Source: Boswellia sacra
Lineage: Eukaryota > Streptophyta > Magnoliopsida > Sapindales > Burseraceae
Direction of reading: 5' to 3'
NCBI GenBank assembly: GCA_013180625.2
Contig: SNVD02013970.1
Location: 1 to 64,000 of the forward strand
DNA length: 64,000 nucleotides
Of this stretch, positions 9,575 through 21,389 are shown in pieces; the first letter of the stretch is position 1; every line of letters starts with the position of its first letter. Under the pieces are notes generated by a model, which worked only from the letters and a program-made list of their open reading frames with translations, did not search any database and was not told where the DNA came from. The position numbers and the translations under genes are program-made.

Positions 9575-9830
9575 ACATAGTAAACAAACGATGCTTGTTG
9601 ATCTGTTTTTCAACCAAAACATCTGTTTTGAACGATGCTTGCTATCAACGTCATATTAGATTATTTGTAAGGATTCTTGCTACTCATGTTGTTTGAGATT
9701 AATTTTTAAGAATGCTTGACACTCGTAGTTTTATATGAGAAATTAGTTTGTAATGATGCTTGATACTTAATAGTCTAATATGACAAACTATTTTGTAAGG
9801 ATGCTTTGATGACATGTGCAATTATTCTGT
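9575..9830 (+). repeat. Degenerate tandem repeat of about 45 bp in the MULE
   Basis: Units built on TTTGTAAGGATGCTTG...A(A/T)TATGA recur near 9617, 9662, 9706, 9747 and 9792. They lie between the two convergent MULE genes. A 17-A tract follows at about 9864. Confidence 0.55.
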
Positions 9831-9957
9831 ATGGAAGCTGCTCAATTATGTGGATGTAGTTATGTAAAAAAAAAAAAAAAAATTTGATCTTTCATTGTAA
9901 TCTTTACTAAATTGTTCTGTCCTTTTCTTTTCCAACACAAAAGCTGTAAATAGAAGC

Positions 9958-10290
9958 TTATACAAATACAAGTAATAAGATCAAAACCAGTACATTTAGG
10001 AAGAAAATTTTCTTCAAACAAGCTTCCACAGCTTTCATTCTTTCCTTCAAAGACATGAAATCATCTTGCACTTGCATGTTTGCATATGTCAATGCATCAA
10101 TCTCCTTTATGTCAGGAATCCAAAATGAGTAGTAGTCACACACCCTTCTGTCACAATAGAAATATAGCTTGTTAGGGTTTGCATTTGATTCAGAAATTCT
10201 TACCCCAGCTTTTCGGCCACATAGACACCTTCTGTTTTTAAATCTAATGAATCCACCATTAACTTCTCTTGAATCTCTTCTATCAGCCAT
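9958..10290 (-). CDS. GRF-type zinc-finger protein with C-terminal membrane segment
   Basis: A 110-residue ORF from ATG 10290. Residues 15-60 carry a GRF-type zinc finger: CLCG, then the segment with NPNKLYFYC, then CDYYSFW and a following D. A short helical/coiled region follows (SLKERMKAVEACLKK), and then a hydrophobic tail of about 17 residues (FFLNVLVLILLLVFV) that could anchor it in a membrane. GRF fingers bind single-stranded nucleic acid in other proteins; the role of these small plant versions is unknown. It is convergent with the MURA tail and close to the MULE terminus, an arrangement like mudrA/mudrB, so it probably belongs to the transposon. An in-frame TTG lies four codons upstream, but the ATG is the ordinary start. 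Confidence 0.75.
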   Translation of the reverse strand: MADRRDSREVNGGFIRFKNRRCLCGRKAGVRISESNANPNKLYFYCDRRVCDYYSFWIPDIKEIDALTYANMQVQDDFMSLKERMKAVEACLKKIFFLNVLVLILLLVFV

Positions 10291-10579
10291 TGAAAATGAC
10301 AAGGAAATGAATGAGAAATTTATGCAGTGTGAGAGAGATGAGATTATGCTTTCGGTTTAAAAACGAAGAGAATAAGAAAAATGAGAGAGTTGGGAGATGA
10401 TGTGCATATATATAGAGGCAATATAGCCGTTTGTGTGTAGGGATTATTAAAAAGAAGTAAATTCAAAAATAAGCACATAACACATTGTCAATCAATGTCA
10501 TTAGAATGTCAGTGTCATCAGAAAGGTATCCAGGTAATTGCACATAAGAGAAGTAACGTTCACAAACAGACTATAATGT

Positions 10580-10665
10580 CGGGTTCATAAGTGTTTATTT
10601 CAATAAAGTTGAGGTCATTTTTGACATTAAGGCAAAACATGGGGTCATTTGTGAAATTATCCCCC
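10580..10665 (-). repeat. Terminal inverted repeat (right end) of the first MULE
   Basis: Read on the minus strand it begins GGGGATAATTTCACAAATGA and continues with a second GACCTCAAC-type block. It resembles the 61067 end of the other MULE (CCCGATTTTCATCAAATGAC). The partner TIR is outside the window, so the target-site duplication cannot be checked. Confidence 0.55.
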
Positions 10666-11160
10666 TAAGAAACTAATACAATCCTATACAAAGCACTAAA
10701 TACATCATAAGGATATATGGTAGTATAACCTTAATTGCATTGGTTAGAGGATGAAGTAAATTCTATACTATATTTGGCTTATCACTGTATTGTATAAATG
10801 TTAAACAATATTGTGTTTGATAAAAAACTGTATTACACTGTATTAAATTCTTTTTAATAAATTAAAATAACTTAAAATTAATAAAATATTTTAAATTATA
10901 ATAATTTTTAAAATATTTATATAAAATTAAGTATTTAAATATTTAATAAATTATATTTATTTATTAGAATAATTAATTTAAATACAAAATAGACTATGTA
11001 AAAATATATATTTATTTTATTTAATATTTCTTTCTTTATTTTCTCACTCTTTTCCTTCTTCTTCTCTCTTTGCTTTCCTATTCCTTTCAACTCTTTTTGG
11101 TTCAAGTTGTAGAGTAACAAGTCTCTTCTCTCCTTTCTTCTATATGTCTTCTTTTATTTA
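10666..11160. other. AT-rich spacer
   Basis: No gene seen. Contains repeated TACACTGTATTA/ACTGTATTGTA motifs near 10785-10850 and long A/T runs. A small non-autonomous element is possible, but I could not define its ends. Confidence 0.5.
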
Positions 11161-12555
11161 TTTACTTTTTTCAAATCAACTTCAAATGTTTGGTGGCGTA
11201 GCGGCTAAGAGATTTGAGCTCTTCATGATGTTGGAAGAGGTGGAGGTGAAGGGCATAAGGCACTAGAAAGAAAGTAAAATGATATAAAAATATTTGTGTG
11301 GTGGATTTTGTTGGAGCCGCTGTTGACTCATGCCAGTGTAGTTGCTCTAGTGCGGGTTTTCTTGCATATTCGCAAATAGGTTCAAGATTTGCATGCTTAT
11401 TTTACAATCTGAAAAATTTTCAGACCTAATCCAAAAAAAAAAAAATCTAAGAAATTATGTGAGAGAGAGACAGGAGAAATTATGCGAAGTGGTCCCTTGG
11501 TGAGGGACAGTACACATGTCCGCTTGGGAGTGAGACAACACATTGAGTGAGATAGTTAAAGTGTGCTTAGAGGCCAAGGGGCAACATCCAACCACCCAGT
11601 TGGCATAAAATGGGCTGCCCAAATCTATCACATGTGTAAAAAAGAGTACAACAGGAATAATTTAAGGTTGAGAAGGCAAGTTGGAACTTTGTGAGAAACC
11701 CTAGGCAGCCATTTTCGAATTGTTTAAGGTTTCTTTAAGTCTTAGGTTACCAAAAAAGGATAGGACAACTGCTCTTTTCACTATTTGTTGCCCTTTGTCA
11801 CTGTTGTGCTACTATTCTAGCTACTACATCATCATTTCTTCTGTTTTTACTACTGTTTATCACCTCATTTACATTTGAGCACTCTCTTTTTACACTTTAT
11901 ATTGACATTGCCATTGTCATGGCTGACTTGAGTGTCGGAGGCCACACGCCAATAGCTCTAGCATGCTTTAAATTTCTGTTAGTTTTATTCATTCTTCGTC
12001 CGTCAACAGCGCTGTCATCTGAGTGTTTGAGTGGTAATCAGGAGACGATATTTCCCTTTGAGAGTGCACAACAAGAAGGAGAGCCATAGTCGTTCTAGGG
12101 TGACCGGTTTCAATTGTTGAGCATTGGGATCCAGATCATTCTAGGACACGTGTCTCTCGTCGTTAGTTCCCATTTTCTAGCATCAACACTGTTTATGCTT
12201 GATTTTGGCTCAAGCCCCATGGGCTCAGCCTAAGCAAGTCCCGTGGCCCTAATCTGAATCTGAACTCTAAATCTATACAATCAATACTCAGTCTATGGCC
12301 ATGGCATCTAGTGTTATCAGTAAAGTCAACATAATCAGTACAAGGCCTTAAAAACTGACTCAGTATAAGCCCATAAACAAAGTCTAGCACTAGTACAATC
12401 AGTATTAGGCTTAATGAAGCTCGTGGGCTCGGCTCAAGCTGGCCCTATAGGCCCAAATATGAACCTGAACTTTAAATCTGAATTTGAAACTGAAATCGTA
12501 TTCAATATGTGTACTCGTAGAACCTTTGGTGGACTTTGTTAAAGGTTCATAGATT

Positions 12556-12567
12556 TGGTATTAGAGT
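12556..12567 (+). promoter_or_regulatory. Possible primer binding site, tRNA-iMet type
   Basis: TGGTATTAGAGT matches the initiator-tRNA PBS TGGTATCAGAGC except for two C-to-T changes. However, it lies 368 bases after the presumed LTR end at 12188, so it may belong to another insertion. Confidence 0.35.
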
Positions 12568-12929
12568 GTTATATAGAACATGACGAGGTTGAGTTGGTAG
12601 AAACTTGCATCAGCTATATCATCCCAAAATACAGAAGTTTTCTAGAAAATGCCAATATCACACAATTGGTAAAGCTTCTAGAGTCAACCAAAATGATAGT
12701 TGCATCAGTCAAACTTGTCCAGAAAAGTACCAAACTAGAAAGAAAAGAATTCAATTCACGCAATCATACTTTGTTTGCCAAAAAGAAAGTCGAGGTTCAG
12801 TACTAAGGAAAAGCGAAAAGCATTCACAATGTATCATGTAATTCCCTATTCAACAGAAGAGTTAGACAGTCTTCTGGATTGATGGATTGAAGACAGTGTA
12901 ATCAGATTACCCTTTCTCCCATGATTACC

Positions 12930-14580
12930 AACAGAAGAAGAAAAACAACAAACAGAGTTTTGCAAGTTTCATCAACGAACAAGGCATGCCATTGTTGCTT
13001 TTTAGGTAATATTGAAAATAGTTCATGAGAAGATTGCTAATGGCACACTTGAACTTCTAGAACAAAGATAGATCATTGAAGAAGATCCTTTCCAGTTTAT
13101 AAGTTAAAAAGATTTGTTGTAGCTCATATTGTGACAGATGAAAAGAAAAGCGCACTTTCTGCAGTTGTTCCACAGATAAGTGAAATAGAGAAAGAAATTC
13201 ACAACAGCATCGAGATACTATAATTTGGTGGATCCAACACAACCCAAAATTCAAGTCTCTGTTTGGCCAAATGGGTTATGGTTCTCAAGCCAAAATTGTT
13301 GCAATAGAAGCCTTGATGAAAGTTTCAACAAAATACGGTCCATAATGCTGTGCACTAGAATCCAAAACCAACAGAGCATTTCTAAAGAGCATGAATGCAA
13401 TGACATTTACAGATGAAGATATGGAAGTCTCATATACGGATCACGGTAGGCCTCTTTATCTATAAGCTTAATTAAATAATGTGATAATTAGGCGTGCTTT
13501 AATAGATATAGGCTTTTCTATCAATATTATCCCTTTATCAATTCTAGAAGTAGCAGCAATAGATCAAGGAAAAAAGTAGGATCTATAATTAAAATAGCAG
13601 GTTTGAAAACAGTACAGAAAAAACCATCAATTTTATCGAGATAGACCTCTCTGTAGGATCAATACGAGCCAACACTAGATTTCATGTGCTCGATATAGAT
13701 GTTAGTTACCAGATTCTATTTGCAGACCTTGGTTGAATTAGTATAAATTAGTGGTATCTACTTATCACCAATGTGTAAAAAGGAGAATAGGACTCAAACC
13801 CATCCGGATTCTAGCAAACTAGACCCCTTTTGGCAAAACAGAAAGCCATCTAGCAGATGCAGAGTTCTATGATGAGTATATATGCTACTATAAAAACCAG
13901 ATCCACTTTCAAATTTCAGCCAATGCCACTACCAAAATAGGAAGAAAAGACTAATTTGTAACAAGAATTGCAAGAAAAACAGAAGAAAGAAGAAAAAGGA
14001 AAAGGTCACATTCATTGGACCAGAACCAAACTACGAGGAGGGAAATTGGTATACTGATTATGACGGTGTGTGAGGCCTAATCACAACATGTGGGAAGGCC
14101 TTGGACAAGCAAATTTATATGCTACTATAGAAAACAGAAAGAAATACTAGTAGAGGATGACACAGAAACAAAAAAAAAGAAAGATACAAATGTACCAAAA
14201 TGTATGCAAGATGGTATAGATGCTATGATAGAAACCCTAGAAGAAATTGTTCACAATTCAGAGTCGAATAAACAACATAAAGTCTCAATTGGAACTCACC
14301 TCACTAATACAAAGCGAAAATAATTGATCGAAATCCTCAAACAATAAAAAGATGACTTTGCATAGGGATATGAAGATATGCCTGGACTAATTCCAGAAAT
14401 GATATGTCACTCTCTAAGCATCCAATTGGGGTTCAATTCAGTCAAGCAACCATGAAGAAGTTTTCATCCAGAAGTAGAAGCCCAGATCAAATTGGAAGTG
14501 GAGAAGTTAATGACGGCTAGTCTGAATGGAGTTTTCATCCGGCCAGAGCGTTTGTGATCATGACATTGTGTGAAAGTCTC
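12930..14580 (+). pseudogene. Gag-pol remnants of the Tat-like element
   Basis: Three conserved islands are readable in sense order. A gag finger-like motif at about 12955-13060 reads FCKFH...H, followed by IVHEKIANGTLEL. The aspartic protease region at about 13415-13790 has a 'palindrome' loop reading ALIDIGFSINIIPLS, where the usual D-T-G reads D-I-G, and the later STYHQCVK block. The start of reverse transcriptase at about 14350-14540 has GYEDMPGLIPEMICH and FHPEVEAQIKLEVEKL. Stops and frameshifts occur every few dozen codons, so nothing is translatable. Catalytic RT, RNase H and integrase are missing between 14580 and 15586. Confidence 0.72.
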
Positions 14581-15586
14581 TTTCGAGACTTAATAGAACA
14601 CAAACGAACCATAGGCACGTCTGGAGAAATGAAGCCACCCCTTCATTATTCAATTGGGAATTGAATGAGGGCAATTCTGATCTCATGCTTTAGGACCTAA
14701 ACTACCCTTATTCCTTCAGAGATGGGTTCAAGAAGTTAGGTACTAGTCATTCTCCTAGTCCGAATCAAAATATGACCTCCACCAAGGTATACCAAATAAA
14801 AAATAGTTCATGCCACCATATAGTCAACTTAGGGTTGTTCGTTTTATGCACACATTCCAATTTTATCTACAAAATCCTTTTTAAGTACATTTACGAAGAA
14901 GTCTGGTAAGGAATAAGAAAGCAAAAGTGATAAAGACACAAAAAGGGAAAACTCACAAGGAAGTTTCGCAGAGTACCGGAGGAGTTCAAACGCAAAGAGA
15001 CAGTTCAACATGAAAGAGCAAGTAAGGAGAAGTTAAAAAGACCACCCAAGATTGATCTCCACTATCAAAAACTACACATGGCACCATCTCATGTGTAACT
15101 TCTCCTCAAAATCTCACTATGCCACATGTCAACATGGGAGAGACCTTCTTGAAGCGTTTATTTTTCAAAAAATTAATGGGAGAGATACAAAGATATGGGA
15201 TGATGTGATTCTTAAAAAGTCGCAACAATGATCTTACAATCTAGAATTTATGATGCAACTGCCATTTGGAAACTGTCTCAAAAATTTTTTCTTAGGCAAC
15301 CGCCTAACCAACTATTCACAATCAGGGAGAAGACAAGCTCATTAGGGTTGCTCTTAAATAGGCTTGGCTGTTAGGCACGTACCTGGCTAAACATACAAGT
15401 CAAGAACAATATCAATCATTAAACCATGCCTATTCAGAACTACATAATAAAATTGGAATTGTTTAAATCAAAGTGTGTAAGTATAAATTCAAAGTCAAGA
15501 AGGAAGGTAAGCCAAGCGGAGATAAGATACCAAATTGAGAGTAATAGTCACTAGCTCTCATACTTCGCGCCAGTGACTAAGGGGGT
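14581..15586 (+). other. Untranslatable interior of the Tat-like element
   Basis: No conserved domain could be read in any frame. It ends in the purine tract GACTAAGGGGGTT (about 15574-15586) directly before the right LTR. Confidence 0.5.
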
Positions 15587-16620
15587 TGTGTAAACGGGGT
15601 TTTTAGACCTCTTGTTGAAAGAACAAAAATCCCTCAATTTCAAAGTCAACGCTTCACAAAGAACATGTAAGGTCAAGCCCAAGTCACTAGAAGTGGAACC
15701 ATGAAAGAGCCTACTGATTAACGAGTGCCTAACTATGCCAGTCAGGAAGCAGTTTTACAATTTCGTATTTTGTAGAAGATGGAGAGGCCTACTTCTAATC
15801 TGCCACATGATAGCTACTCATCAACTCAAAATTAAGGTTTCATTACCTCAAAGGATATTCCTGGAATCTATTTGGTTCATTAAGATCGCACCACCTCATC
15901 ATAATGAACGGTTGAGATCTAGGTCAAGCTTTGAAACACCTATAAAAGGAAAGAGGCACCAAGAATAAGGAGATTCCATGAATTTATCCATTTACGCCAA
16001 AGGATATTCTCTTGGGTTTTGTGTTCTTCCACTCTCTTTTACACATAATTACTATTTTATTGATATACTGTTTACATGACCGTCCCTATGAAGACCATAT
16101 ATAAACACTCTTTTTCTATGATTTCTCACCAAACAGTGACCTCTTTATTGACTTGGGCATCAAAAGGTTCATGCCAATGAGACATCCAGTGATCCCTGAC
16201 TGTAGTTCCTTATTTTCTAGTCGTCAAAGTGCCCAACTGTCACTACCAGTCGCTAGATTTTGGCAGTAGCCATGGGAATTGTTTAAGCTAGCTGGAGACA
16301 AAGGAGTACAATCAACAGCTGTCATTTTCATCGGTCAAAGAGTTGTCTCATCTCCACCATACAAGACCGAAAACTGGTTTCTCCTCAACTGTCTGTCCAC
16401 ATCAAGTATTCGATCAATACTTTACTGTTCACTCTAATCTCGTTCTAGTCATCCATTCTCAATGGCTTCTAACCAGGGAGTTTAAGTCCTTATTCCTACA
16501 CTAGAACAACTAGTTTTCTTTCTAAAGATCTTTCAATCGCAAGGGATACTTTTGTTATTTACTGCTCATTTCTTACTGCGTGTAAGAAAACTATTGTTGA
16601 TCCATTTTTTGGCATCAACA
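15587..16620 (+). repeat. 3' LTR of the Tat-like element
   Basis: Begins TGTGTAAACGGGG after a purine tract and ends GGCATCAACA. A good TATA box (CCTATAAAAGG, about 15939-15949) lies in the middle, as expected at the U3/R boundary. Confidence 0.72.
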
Positions 16621-17100
16621 TCTACTAAATTTTATATAAATGTAAAATTTCGAAAAAGAATATAAACTAAGATTGCAGTTTAAAAAATGAATACACGTTA
16701 AAAATTTCAGATATGATGACCACAATCTCACAAGCCAATGAATGAACGTACCTTTTTTTTTTAATTGAGCAATAAAGAACGATAAATATCGAGCGCTAAT
16801 AAAGACCAACAGCTTGAGAAATAAAAAGAGCTTCCAGTGTTAGAAACTGACAGCAAAAAAGACATTTGCCAGTCCATTGGTTTGTGAATATGGGCATAAG
16901 ATATAATTGTTTTAGGAACGTGAAATCTTATCAATTTATCATCCCTATAATTTTGGTTATTTTTCAATTACCCCAATTTTATATCCTAAAGGAGGTGCAT
17001 TTAGTATAACATGTATATATATTGGTATGTCAATTATCATCTTATCTCAACATTCATACAATAATTTTGAATTAATTGATGTTATATCATTTATAATCGA
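16621..17100. other. AT-rich spacer
   Basis: No gene or repeat could be supported here. Confidence 0.5.
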
Positions 17101-17139
17101 GAGCTAGCTTTCACTCAATCACAAACGTAAGCGCTTATG

Positions 17140-17180
17140 TCAGCAACATACGTCATCGAAAAACCCAAATCGTCATTTTT
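17140..17180 (+). promoter_or_regulatory. CGTCA motifs in promoter of the first small-protein gene
   Basis: ACGTCA at 17150 and CGTCA at 17171 (TGACG on the other strand, the core bound by TGA-type bZIP factors). The surrounding sequence is shared with the region upstream of the paralogue (CGTCA at 32053). Confidence 0.4.
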
Positions 17181-17333
17181 CAGTAATTGGAGGAGGCAAG
17201 TGCAATAAATTACCCTTAGAAATACATATTCAACACTCATTACGATCCCTCTTGCTCAGCAGCAGTACTTCACTTTCCCCTCTTGCTGTGGTCTTGTGGA
17301 GATCGATCAAGATCAACGGAGTAATCAATCCAA

Positions 17334-17534
17334 ATGAATGATAACGAGAGAAGAAACTATGAGGAGACAGCAAGGCAGCAGAACCACCGCGATCAGGGCC
17401 AAAGCCAAGGCAAACGCGGCCTCCATCCTCAAGCTACCTTCGGCCATCTGCCACCACAAAGAGGGAGGATTCTGGAGCAGATAGTGTCTGACATGTGGAG
17501 AGGAGCCACCGCCACCACAGCAGCAAAAAATTAG
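17334..17534 (+). CDS. Small hydrophilic protein, paralogue of the gene at 32183
   Basis: A 66-residue ORF with no signal peptide or membrane segment. The N-terminal half is rich in Gln, Asn, Arg and Asp. The C-terminal half has a conserved block TFGHLPPQRGRILEQIVSDM (35-54), followed by a Thr/Ala-rich tail. The same block occurs in the 76-residue protein at 32183-32413, giving a shared pattern TFxxxPPxRGxxLxxxVxxxxxG. Upstream DNA is also similar (CGTCA motifs, TACCCTTA, TCACTTTCCC). Conservation of both frame and block between diverged copies argues that this is a real gene. Function is unknown; a short proline-arginine-glycine motif before an amphipathic helix occurs in small stress-induced plant proteins, but I cannot name a family. 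Confidence 0.68.
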   Translation: MNDNERRNYEETARQQNHRDQGQSQGKRGLHPQATFGHLPPQRGRILEQIVSDMWRGATATTAAKN

Positions 17535-19310
17535 TACTTGGTGCGTAGTGTTATAATAGCATCAAGAAGGGTTTTGTGTGAGTGACTAATTTGCCCCATG
17601 TAGTGCATGGCTCTCTCTTGCCAATTATGTGCTTGTGATGATGATCTAGAAAGTTTTAGGGAATTGCATATTTAGTGGCTTTTCAACCAATTACTAATAT
17701 GTTTATGCGTTGTTTCTTATGATAAACAAAGCAAATTAATCATCAAATGGAGGTCTTCTTCTCTTCAATTAGGAACTCTACAAACTTCTATTGATCTTCC
17801 GTTGATATTCGCAGTTAAATTAATCATTTGCACTATTCTTCTTCAAGGCTTTTGTTTCCACAGGCTTGATGTATACGATGGAGTTTTATATTATATTTTA
17901 CGGAAGGTTGAGAGTATGTGTACGGTTCCTATCTTATTTAGTCTTCAATAATTTTAAAACACAATTGCTAAAATTATTAGCATTTAACATATCAATTTTT
18001 AGTAATCATGGGGCCAATGTGATGGAACAATCCCACCAATTAAAGATGATCTCCTTTTAACTCTTTTAAATAAAATTCTAACAGACTAAAATACAATCCG
18101 CTAATCATAGTTTAGCTTTCATTTTAGTTTTCATATCCTTATAATTAATGTTATACAAGATAATCAAGAAATCTTATACCATAAAATTTGTCAGTGGCAA
18201 TAAAATCTGAAATCCCTAATATTTATTTGGGTAATCTAATTCTTAACTTTTTAATACTCTTAGTTATTGTTTCTGTAGAAATTTGGTATCCTGAATTACT
18301 GACAAATTTGTTTGTGGGCCGTCTCTCCTACAACCACAAGAACCTCCTATCTATAATTATGCTATCAGGGTTTTCGATATGATCCCTATGATGCTTAAGT
18401 TAATAGTTGAAAGATAAGCTAAAACGGTTGGGAGCGCCGACTTGACCACTGCCCATGTCTTAGATGTGCTTAATATAATAGATTAGAGGACTTGATCCTT
18501 ACTTTATAGAGATAATGGGCTGGTAACTGCTATTTAAATATTTAGTGTGGATTAGATCAGTGACCGCCACTTAATTATCGTTAAATTAATTTAGTTCTCT
18601 AGTAGAAAATACCCATTTCCCTTATTATAGGGGTGAAGTGAGAAAAATTAGGTTTTTGTTTTCTTTGTAACTCAAAATGATGTTTGTTGTACTGCACATT
18701 TTTCAATGCATATATATTTAATATAATAATGTATAATTTTAAAAATTTAAAATAATTCAAAACTAACCGTACATTCTTAAATACTATTATAAACAAAAAC
18801 ACAAAATTATAAAAAGAATATACAATAATGGACTCGCCATATATCCTTGAACACGTGGATCAATTCCTATTAGATACTCAGCTTAGTTTCTAGGTCTTGT
18901 AGAAAGCGTTTTGGATTATGGGTTGGATAGACTTATTGGGCCCGGGTTGGACATTATATGGATTGGGCATTTGTGTCAGGATGTATAATAACTAGAAACC
19001 ATAATGCCAAAGAATGACTCAGTGCATGCCATGTGAGAAAAACCTCAATGGTATCCCAAAGAATAGACACCAAAGAAGCTTCGGACTCCTACTGCTTTTG
19101 CTTTTGAATTTCCACCAAGTTAATCTGCAACTTGAGAGTTCGTATCCCATAATTACTCGGTCCTTATTTTTCTTGGTTCAATAATTTCCTTCATTCTTCC
19201 ATCCCTTTGAAAAATGGGTTGGACGAATTCAATCACATTTTTAGTATGCCTCCCACTTTATACGCTTTTGCTTTTAAGAGCAATATTTACCCTTGCCCAC
19301 TATCACATGT
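17535..19310. other. Intergenic, AT-rich
   Basis: The 3' flank up to about 17800 resembles the 3' flank of the paralogue at 32.6-32.7 kb (AATTAATCATCAAA...TCTTCTTCTCTTC). Beyond that no gene was recognised; the short ORFs have no conserved features. Confidence 0.45.
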
Positions 19311-19313
19311 AGT

Positions 19314-20075
19314 GTAAGAGGGGGCACCATCAAATATAGTAATAGTTATAATTTTTTTAATAAACCTCAATGGTACAAGAAAGTTATATTTAAAAAAAAA
19401 AGTGTTTTTGGATGAGGATTACAATGAACCTTAGTTCACAAAATAATCTTAATACAGCCAATCAAAGGCAAAATGTTAATGTTAAATAATTTTCTCAATA
19501 AATACGAATTCATAACTATCATTGGCAAATTTTTAAATTTTGTAAATACTTCACAATTGCCTTTTTTTTCAACGCTACAAAAGATATTTTATTTATAATT
19601 TCAAACATTAGAATTATAATCCAAAATTGAAATTCAAAGTGAAATAAAATAAAAATAAAAAGAGTTAGTTACAAACTGTGATCAAGAATTCTTCAAAATT
19701 ATATTGTTTTAATAAAACCTTAGTGGTTAACTATAAAGTAAAAAGAATAAAGAGAAATATATAATTTATACTACAATAAATCAACTAGAATAAAAAAAAT
19801 TAAAGTACAAATAGATTTATAAAACTAAAATACAAAACAATTACATGGTTATAAATTAAAAATATGTTGCAATAATATTATATGGATGAAAGAGGCTTGG
19901 CGCTACAGAAGAATAAGGTAGGAAGTTTAACATGCTAATAATAAAAAAAAAATGAGATTATTGTAATTAGAGGGAATGTAATTGTCATCTATGTAAAACA
20001 AGGGATAAAATTGATTTTGTAATTTTTAGGAGGGGCCTGGGCCCCCTTGGGTCCCTTCTTTGGTCTGGCACTGTG
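19314..20075. mobile_element. Possible non-autonomous hAT-like element
   Basis: The right edge, read on the minus strand, starts CAGTGCCAGACCAAAGAAGG with GGGGGCCCAGGCCCC behind it. This resembles the CAGTGGCGGAGCCAG ends of common plant hAT-type elements. The left edge near 19314 (AGTGTAAGAGGGGGCACC) is only a weak partner. The interior is AT-rich and non-coding. Ends are not established. Confidence 0.3.
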
Positions 20076-20076
20076 T

Positions 20077-20250
20077 AGGGGTGCAGATGGGTTGGGTCGA
20101 GTCAGTTCAGGTCTAACCCGACTCAACTCACATCAGGTTGGAGGTATTCAACTCGTAGTCGGGTTTTTTAAGTATGTAACCCGACGTGCAACCCGTTTAT
20201 CGGGTCGGGTCGGGTTACTCGGGTCATTCGGGTTGGGCAAGGCCCAATTG
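20077..20250 (+). repeat. hAT terminal and subterminal GGGTCGGGT repeats
   Basis: Multiple direct and inverted copies of GGGTCGGGT, ACCCGAC and CGGGTT within 170 bases. These are probable transposase-binding sites. Confidence 0.6.
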
Positions 20251-21389
20251 CATAGTTTTATTAAAATTGTTTTGTAATATTTGTATTAAGTCCATGTATA
20301 TTTTAAAGATTATGTTATATACAAAATAAGGTCCATTTATATAAATTAAGATATATTATATACAAAAGAAGGCTCATTTACAAAATATGACTATGCTCTA
20401 TTCCAAACAAGGCCCATTTTAAAAAACTAGACTATATTATATTCAAATTAAGGTTTATTAACATAAATTTACAACTTTTTGGCCTAAGATCTAATTGAAC
20501 ATTTATTAAGACTTCAAAATTCAAATGCTAGTATATTTATATATGTCAAAATTTCCAAACAAGGATGAAATTCAATTAAAAACAACCAAACATAAAACAT
20601 AATAATTAATAACCCACCCAATATCTCCCATCTAAACAAAGCAAAGCAAAATCACTCACAACCTAATATACACCCACCTTTTAACTACCAAAACATACAA
20701 TTTCTAAGCTACTCAAAATCCAAATCTACAACAAATAATATTAGAGTCTAAAACTCCAAAATATAAAGTCCAAAGTACAACAAATAAGTTTAGAGTCCAA
20801 AGCACAACACTTAATTAATTATGCAAATTACAACAATCCAAGTTTCCAAGAAATGATAACAGAGTCTCCACCCAACAGAAACCTGAGATTTCACCACCTT
20901 GGATTGAAAAAACATCAAGCCACTTTTTCCAAATTTCCACCAACTTCAAATAACAAAAATTGAAAACATAATAGTTAATATTCAACAAGGCCATCAAGTT
21001 ATCAAAAATACTAGTAAAAGTTAAATTTACCAACCAAATAAAAACTTAAGAAGACTTAACTATAAATACAATGATAAGGTATTGAAATTTGTCATTGCCT
21101 ATGAAATTGGCACTCATCAATCAAGGTCTAAACGCTCAACTGCTGTTATAGTTGATTTTAAAACATCTATATCAATGACAAATAAGCACAAACCAAAATG
21201 ATATAGTTAGTCAAAGATTTGATTCCATAAAAGTTAGTATCAATTAGAAACAATATTTCAATTTAATAACCAAAATCCAAGATTAACTGTCTCAATTGAT
21301 GTACAGAAACCCACAGAATCTCTAGTTGCATCTTTGATTATATCTATCATCAGGAAAACTTCATCAATCAATGTAGAAGTTATCCAATT

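Larger units (their letters stand above)
8698..10665. mobile_element. Right part of a Mutator-like element interrupted by the LTR element
   Basis: Contains the C-terminal end of a MURA-type transposase (+), a convergent GRF zinc-finger gene (-), and a terminal sequence near 10665 that reads on the minus strand GGGGATAATTTCACAAATGA. That terminus resembles the right end of the MULE at 61067. The left half lies beyond the inserted retrotransposon, outside the window. Confidence 0.7.
11160..16620 (+). mobile_element. Decayed Tat-like Ty3 LTR retrotransposon
   Basis: The right LTR (15587-16620) is well bounded. At the left, sequence ending at 12188 has the same terminal signature (CCATTTTCTAGCATCAACA versus CCATTTTTTGGCATCAACA). 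It also has a GACTTGAGTGTCGGAGG box like the right LTR's GACTTGGGCATC. Between them, scattered reading-frame remnants match gag finger, protease and the start of RT in sense order, all broken by stops. The two LTRs are very diverged or come from different copies. The RT core is absent. Confidence 0.6.

Noticed and set aside
12555..12841. Two overlapping ORFs in the Tat-like element
   Set aside because: Do not match gag in order and lie between degraded pieces; treated as part of the decayed element.
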